Part shown: piece after piece, positions 54,901-61,662 of the stretch
Position numbering within the stretch: position 1 is the stretch's first letter
Layout of the letters: each line of letters starts with the position of its first letter
Source: Pholiota molesta
Taxonomy: Eukaryota; Basidiomycota; Agaricomycetes; Agaricales; Strophariaceae
Direction of reading: 5' to 3'
NCBI GenBank assembly: GCA_014925825.1
Contig: JACGCK010000241.1
Span: 1 to 61,662, forward strand
DNA length: 61,662 nucleotides
Notes under the pieces: model-generated
What the model saw: the letters and a program-made list of their open reading frames with translations, nothing else
Told to the model about the DNA's origin: nothing
Databases searched by the model: none
Made by a program: the position numbers and the translations under genes

Positions 54901-57900
54901 TAATTAAATTAAAACATACGCATCCGAAGCACTGACGAATGCCCAAAGTTAGAACCATTGACAAGGCACCTAGTTTCCAAGTCGATCGATCCACGGCATT
55001 CCGAGGACGCTCGTACAGTACGTCTGTCTGCGCACCCCAAGCAAGCGAGCGATCCCTCATCCTACACGCTGACGCCTCGACCAGTCGTAGCTGCGCTCAA
55101 GATAAGATAAGTATAAGCCATGCCACCGCCCAACCCCCATCATGATCCCCGAACCCTCCCCCGCTGACTCACCAGATATCCGACCCGAGCCCAGACCAAC
55201 GCACCCGAAAAAAGACACATCCCAGTCAGCCCGGACTCACAGTCATCGCCGGTCATCAATTTCGCCCAGACCTATGTAATAAGTAATCCAATAGCGCGTC
55301 TCCGTTTCTGACATACGCTCTGTCATGGTCATCACCGTAATCCACACACCACTTTATTTCATTGAACGGTGTCTATGGGCACTACGCGCGGCGCACGCCG
55401 CGCGTACCAGCTAGTAGGGCCGACGTGACTCGCATGACGAGAGCGCGTACGAGCGCCAAGCCGGCGCGCGCGCCAAGGCGCCCAGTGGCCCTTGGGGATC
55501 GGAGGCACGGTGGGGGTGTGGGTGCCCCTCCTGATCGATAAGGGCCTGAGTATGAGTCGGTCCGTCGATTATGCAGTTGCTTTGGGCTTAGGACAGGGCA
55601 GGGGTACATACATACGTATGATAGCATATAATACTATTCCATTGTATTTGACACAAGAAGAGGAAAGCAGGAAAGAAGCAGGAAAGAACCCATCTTTTGG
55701 AGAAACCTTCTATCCACTCACACACATATGTTCTGCGAAGCAGTGCGTTAGCACATCCACTTCCAGAACAAAAAAAGTCGTATGCGGGTGCAAATGAAAT
55801 AATACAAAGCATCGAGCGCACTTCCCCCACCGCAAGACAACAAACAAATAGCGAGTCAGAACATTACCTTGCACCATCGCTAACCCAAGCCGGCCAGCTG
55901 ACCACCGCTGCGCGCCTCCCGCAAATGTCGGCGCAGCGCACTGCCCAGACGACGAGGCATTATTCATTAGATGACTCATGCCACAGCTGCAGCAAGCAAT
56001 GATGTAGCCATACCGTAACGCTATCTTATAATACGCATTGCAAGTAGGCATGTATCGATCACCATCAAGATCTATAATCGACGAGATAAGAGGCAATAGG
56101 CAAGACGCACGTCATGTAAGTACAGCACGATCGATTGCCAGGCTATCTCTGTCGAAGGAGGAGGAGGAGGAAGCGCAAGGTCGACGGATGGGGTATGGTC
56201 CTGCACAGCGCTCTGGGCCAAGACTAAGTATACAACCTCAGCCTATATATACACGAATCCATCACGCCCACGAGTTCGACAGCAGCGCTGGACCCGGACG
56301 AGGGCGGGAGGGATGGAAACTTTTTCAATCCCGACAAGGGAATGAGAGCGGAGAGGGATGCACTGCAGCGCCACCACCGATCCCAAGCGCGCGTCGGTGA
56401 TCTGCGATCGAGCAGGTCGCGTTCCCAACAAGGCAATTGCGGCGCAGAGCGCAGGGCGCGCGCCTCGCTCGCGCCCGGCCCCGGGCTCCAGTCCACCTTC
56501 CCATGCCCGATGTGGGCAAGGTGTGGGCATATCTTCGTCTCCTATTCCCATTCTTGTCATTGGCTTATTGTCCGAAGGCCTTCCCACATCACGCTAATTC
56601 AAAACTCTAATCCCCAAGTGAATGCGGTTATTCTCTGCATGGGACTACCTATAACACGATCATAATCGATCACTTGACACCCCCCCGACAGCTTCAACGA
56701 GATGGATATCTGGATCGAGTCTCGACACGACATTCGCGGAGCACCACCCGGGGCGCAGAGCAGAGCATTGCCAAGTTGGTGAGCAGTTACTCCAGATGGA
56801 CTGGGACGGCCGGGAAGGACCGAACGGCGCCAGAATCCAGATATATCAGCTGCAGCGCACCTGTGCCCGGATTTGGTTTTGTATTCCGTGTGTCTATGTA
56901 ATACACAAAAAGAGAACAATTCCAAAGAGTATCTGCAATGATGCATATGGTCGGCTGGACCCACAGACGCCCCGTCAGCCTCAGGGTCGATGGGGGCATT
57001 GATGGCTTTGGGCGCTCATTCGAGGAACGTCTTCACCGCGTCATACTTATGCAACGGCCCACGGACCGAGAAGCTAATCAGTGCATAACACTGCCTCGCG
57101 GTTATCGATACCTATACATACGGTGCATGGGGAACTCCATGATCGACGCTAACGCAGAGTCTTTTGGATCGACGCCTATGCGGAGCAGATGCGCTCCAGG
57201 CATGTACTTACATACGCACCCCCTCTCCTCCCCCGTTGGGCAGATCCGATTCCGAAATGCGCAGATGATCATCATTGAATGTCCAGAGCGGGCTGTGGAG
57301 GACCTAAGGATCTATTGTGCATATTTGGTTAACCGTCAAATGAAGTCATTGACAGGGAGTGGTATGTTCTAAGTAAATACACACTAGATGCAATGCGCAA
57401 TGTGGTATCAGTATACTGACGTCAACGCGGTGTAGTCTGCGACGGGTGCGCCCAGACTTGAATTCATCTCCAAGCTTGAAGCGCGATCTCGAGACTGCGT
57501 ACAGACATGTGCGGCACTCATCGCACCCTACATTCGCATTGACCGCGCACGGGAGCAGTCAGGCCTATGAATTCAGGAGTCAGATGGCCTAGACAGCTGT
57601 AATCGAACCTGCAGCGACGCATCTTCATTCATCTCGCGGGAATCCCTCATACATATCATGCAGCTACCGTGGTATTTAAAACGCAATCCAGAACCCAAGG
57701 AACCTAGGAATTAAAGGAAGCCTAGCAGCGTGTATCCCGAATGGCAGCGTTGGCAATCCTGGAGTCGATCGTAAACATTCAATTTCTCAACCATGTCCCT
57801 CTCTATGTCTTGCATGCCGTCGGAATCGTATGTTTTTAAGTACTGACTACGCATCGTCGCATACCACATTCAATGCGCACAACTGCTTGCAATCCCTGGT

Positions 57901-60900
57901 TGTCTGAATTGATAACGCGCGAGTCCCCCGGGACCCCTTCCATCTGCGCAGACCACGAGTTAATCGATAGCAGCTGCGGGGAGTGAGTGCGTTTCTGCAC
58001 AGGCAGTCGCGGCCGGACCTAGACGCGGGGGCGGGGCGGCCACAGCAATTTCTAATTATATCCTGCGGGGACCGTGCGTGCCGTTCCAGAAGAGACAACG
58101 GAGGCAGAGCGGAAGCTTATCGAGACTCGCTCAGGAGGCGGAACCACTGCCAAGTTAGTTTTCGGGGTCCGCCTGCGTCTGTGGCCCACAGGTCAAGCGA
58201 CGAAATAAGCGCTCGTGTAATTGGGGTATTTCAGGCTCACGTATCACCTACGGTCTAGCTTTGATAGCGCGTACCCGTACGTATCAAAAATGTAATTGAT
58301 TGCTGGCCGCCACACCAGGATGACCCCCACGCGGCGTTAGCGCGTATGCCGCGCCAGTGCGCTTTATAGGCGCTTGCTCTGCAGATAGAATTTTCTTCGG
58401 TGCATTAAGTGAGCTGTGGATGTGAATGTCCGTCGGCGTGTTGCATGTCGAAGGCCTCTGTGCATTGACCGAGGTCGATTTGCTTGGGTGCAGTATGCGC
58501 ACAATATATTGTGTTTCATATTGTCTACATCCTTTTCTTGGCTGTAGATAATTCATACTGGGTTTAAGATCTGGAGGCTGGTATGGCACTAACCTCTCTG
58601 CAGCTCAAAGCCTGCCAAGCTAGGCGTTTGAATGTTTACACCTATGTACAATTGCTATGACCAAGGGCCAAATTCGCGCACTACATACCAGATGACGCTG
58701 GGGTATATCCCAGTTCGAGTAAACACTCACTGTGCTATTGCTATGATGGGGCATAAGTAGTTTATTTCCAGTGACTCGGCGGCGATCTCAGTAAAAATAA
58801 ACAAGTGAGCGACGAGTAAGGAAGATATAGCTTGAGATCGAGGGAATTTGAAAAAGGATAAGATTAAGCGCCCGTGTAGAGCCAGGCTACCGTTCGTCTA
58901 CTTCCTGATCAGAAGGAACTTTATTCAGCAGCATCTGCCATTGACTTTTACTCCCGTAAATATGACCGCATGCGACATCCGTATGAGGTACTATAACTTT
59001 GTTTCTGGATGCTTGATAGGCGGAGTCTCGTTGGCTCAAGCTTGATTCTTGGCTTTCATTTTATTTACCGTTCGGGGTCCAATGTTAGCGTTGACGCTGG
59101 TACTTAGAGTTTCTATCCATCATCATGCATCTTATTCAACCTAAGTACCTAATATGATAGCACTTCACGTAGGGCTTACACCCAGCCAGGCGGGGATGAA
59201 ACAATGCTTCAAGCTTCAAGGCTTTATAATGCTTTCTATTGACTCATTCTTTTATTCCCATTGATTCTCTGATTCAGCATGAGCACAGCAGACCCCCAGA
59301 ACTCCGCCTGGAATCGGCGATGCGGTATCTTACGGTATGCATCTGTACTTAGGGAGATAATCAAGGCATCACGGAGATACCCTTACCTGGCACGCGATAC
59401 ACGACCTTGCAAACCTCCGGCATACTTATAAGGAAACGCGAGACGACACTGGCATGTTGCTCGGCGTTGGCCAGATCTTACTGACCAGGAGCCACTGTGA
59501 GATACTTACCTGCCAGTGACGCAAGTGATACTGGATCAAGCCAATTGGCGACGCGCAACCTCGCTGGCACGCTATTGCAAGCTGCGAACGTTTGCGGACA
59601 ATTTTTAAGTCAGAGAATTATTCAGACCATAAAAAATCCGCCGATTAAAAATGCGCCAAATAAGCGGTATATATTGTCGTGTGATTATCGTTGAATGCAG
59701 TGGATCCGGACATCCCATGCGTTGGTTAAGCGGAAAGCGGACGTTATACACCGATTGTGTGCTTCAACGAGTGTGGCCGGATGCTGTGGATCTCCTTCAA
59801 CAAGAACGTTGCAAGAACGTTCGTCAAATTCTCATGTCGTCGACTTTTCGCCATTCATCGAATATTCATCACTAACTCATCACAACCTGATTGGAGCTCT
59901 AAATCAAGATCGCCGCTAGTTACAGAGTCATATGGAGCAAAGAAACTCGAGACGGAAGCGTATGTATGTATGTTTTGTGTGGTGAGTAGAGAGATCTGTA
60001 CTAGCGACGTATGACCCCGATACTCCCATGTTCTACCACGAATGTGATTCAGACCGAAGGAACGCGCTCTTGGCAATGGTCCAGTGATACTTGAGTCGAA
60101 TTTTAATAACATAAGGCTTGAAAATCAGAAAGACATGTTCAGCCAAGGGCATGCGCGGAAAGCCTGAGGGAGATGATGACCTGATGTGTCAACTGGTGGG
60201 TGCTACTTAATTTGGGGTAACCTGAGGGCATTTACACTAATAGCATTAATGACATGTCCGATTATACATGGCAGACATATGCCTCAACTCCGTGTGCGCT
60301 AGATGAAGCGTACCCTACGACTGCGGAGAGCACTCAAGATAATTGTAACATTCTATCTATTTTCAAGATTCCTTTTCTTGTATTCTGTGGAAGAAGACTT
60401 TTCAAGTTATTGATGCAGCCGCCATAAGTAGATCCCCACGTGCAATAAGCTTACCCATGCGTACCTTGAGATCCACGCAATCAGAGTAACCAAGCACCCA
60501 GGACCCTCCAGGACCCCATGAATTGACAAGGGGTACTGGTAATCGCTTGATGGACTGAAACTCAAAAGAAATGCCGTGAAAAATTTTCTCTGTGTCGGAT
60601 GCCTTCAGATCGGCGAAACTTCGCTTCCGAGGGAGATTCTTTCGTCTTTCTGTTTATACTGAAATAAGTGTAGACATGGACTTGTCTCGTTCTAAAAAAT
60701 TGGCCTTGAAGATCATCTCTACCTGAACGGTTACAAATTTTAGCACCATTAGATTTACAGCCAGCTGGTCCCTTAAAACCTCAAGCTTGATTAAAAATCT
60801 CCAAATTTCAAACCTTCAACTTCAAGGGCGGAGGGGAGAAAAATCTAGGCTGTCCTCAAACTTATATGCCATCGAATATACTAGATGTAGCAATGATATG

Positions 60901-61662
60901 CTTTCGTAATTGTAATATTTTGAATAGACTGTAACTTATTTTTCTACCACATTAGCGTTGTGCAAGCATCATTAAATACTTCAGTTTGGTATTATCACCT
61001 TATATTTTAGCGCCCAGACCCTATCCGACCTAGTAGTTAGTCGGGCTCGGGACTCACTTTTTAATACTAGACTTATTACACAAAACGAATTGAACGATTG
61101 ATACTGAGCTGGACTAGGAAGTATTCATGAACTTGCCTGATTCCAAGCTCAAGACTATATGCTCACTCAGCGCTCAGCATTAGATATCTTAGCTCGAGAT
61201 TGGGTAGTCCGATATCAGAATGGCATCTGAGTTGAACAAAATAGCAATGCCTTTGGCTTGATCTCCATGGCCTTTTCGTCTTGGTACTAGTCTTGGTGGC
61301 ATACATACAACACTAAGTACATGCGAGCTATAAATAACTGCATCTATAATTATCTCATTCCTTTACTATCAATTGCCAATACAAGTACTTAACGTTTCGA
61401 AAACTTTGACTGGGTACCAGTACAGATGCAGTTGGTTGTCCACATTTGCTTTATATGCAAGCTTTATATGTGTCTGTACTTCATATATTGACATTGATAT
61501 GAGTAATTCAAGCCGAATATACCTCACGATTCGGGAACTCTTTCGGACCGTTTTTATTGACACCACCTTCCGCCCGGATATTGTATATACAGTCGTCTTG
61601 AATAGCTCATGAGTATATTTAGATGGATTTGTTTATAAAGACTCGGTTCATGCTTGTGCTAA
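54901..61662. other. 6.8-kb stretch without a recognisable gene
   Basis: Composition drifts from mixed (to about 58000) to AT-rich (60200-61662). The longest frames (for example plus 56938-57372, 144 codons; minus 55710-56096, 128 codons) have no motif, no convincing introns and a random look. No tRNA-like or rRNA-like block, no long repeat and no transposon protein was spotted by eye. Non-coding RNA genes or a degraded element cannot be excluded. Confidence 0.4.
55383..55406. repeat. Perfect GC-rich palindrome with 11-bp arms
   Basis: The arm TACGCGCGGCG is followed by CA and then the exact reverse complement CGCCGCGCGTA. A perfect 11-bp stem with a 2-nt centre is unlikely by chance at this spot and could form a cruciform or a hairpin. 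It lies in a gene-poor area; no function can be assigned. Confidence 0.6.

Noticed and set aside
56938..57372. 144-codon plus-strand open frame in the right-hand empty region
   Set aside because: No motif, no introns and an unusual residue mix; comparable frames occur by chance in 7 kb.

Overview
This window is nuclear DNA of a basidiomycete fungus, most likely an Agaricomycete. The genes carry many short introns (about 45-75 nt), and the core eukaryotic genes are of fungal type: CDC42, SF3B4, EMC4, a U1A/U2B''-type snRNP protein, HAT1 and YAE1. Several families are typical of mushrooms: a DUF6593-like protein, a GH16 glucanase, a large catalase with a C-terminal DJ-1/PfpI domain, and a relic of the RecQ-like helicase family that is common in Agaricomycetes.

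Layout. 0-9 kb: the end of a partial gene, an AhpD/carboxymuconolactone decarboxylase-like gene, a long WD40 protein gene and CDC42. 9.6-22.7 kb is the accessory part. It holds a 1.06-kb terminal-inverted-repeat element with a decayed helicase fragment inside, a full-length ABCC (MRP-type) transporter, a dead ABCG fragment, two intact secreted-protein paralogs plus the stump of a third, and an old tandem duplication that copied part of SF3B4. 22.4-37.6 kb: SF3B4, EMC4, a membrane-anchored TolB-like/amidohydrolase fusion, a PI-PLC-like phosphodiesterase, MIF-like tautomerase 1, a U1A/U2B''-like protein, a DUF6593-like gene and HAT1. 39-49 kb: GH16, catalase, YAE1, glutathione reductase (with a displaced relic of its own 3' end) and MIF-like tautomerase 2, a block rich in redox functions. 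51.5-54 kb: one very GC-rich gene for a low-complexity protein. From about 54 kb to the end I see no convincing gene.

Two themes cut across the window. First, at least fourteen places in otherwise well-conserved genes need one extra base, and most can be explained by one base lost from a short homopolymer (always -1). This points to uncorrected sequencing or assembly deletions rather than pseudogenes, so several CDS entries below are probably intact in the organism. Second, splicing is unusual at functional motifs. Microexons of 13, 15 and 17 nt encode the catalytic His of the PLC-like enzyme, the Walker B/D-loop of the ABCC transporter and the second redox Cys of glutathione reductase. Two GC-AG introns also lie at such motifs.

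I found no single obviously new multi-gene system. The best candidates for new biology are the secreted-protein family with its shared promoter block and possible dibasic processing sites, and the TIR element carrying the helicase relic. All family assignments are from recognition of motifs by eye; no database search was run.
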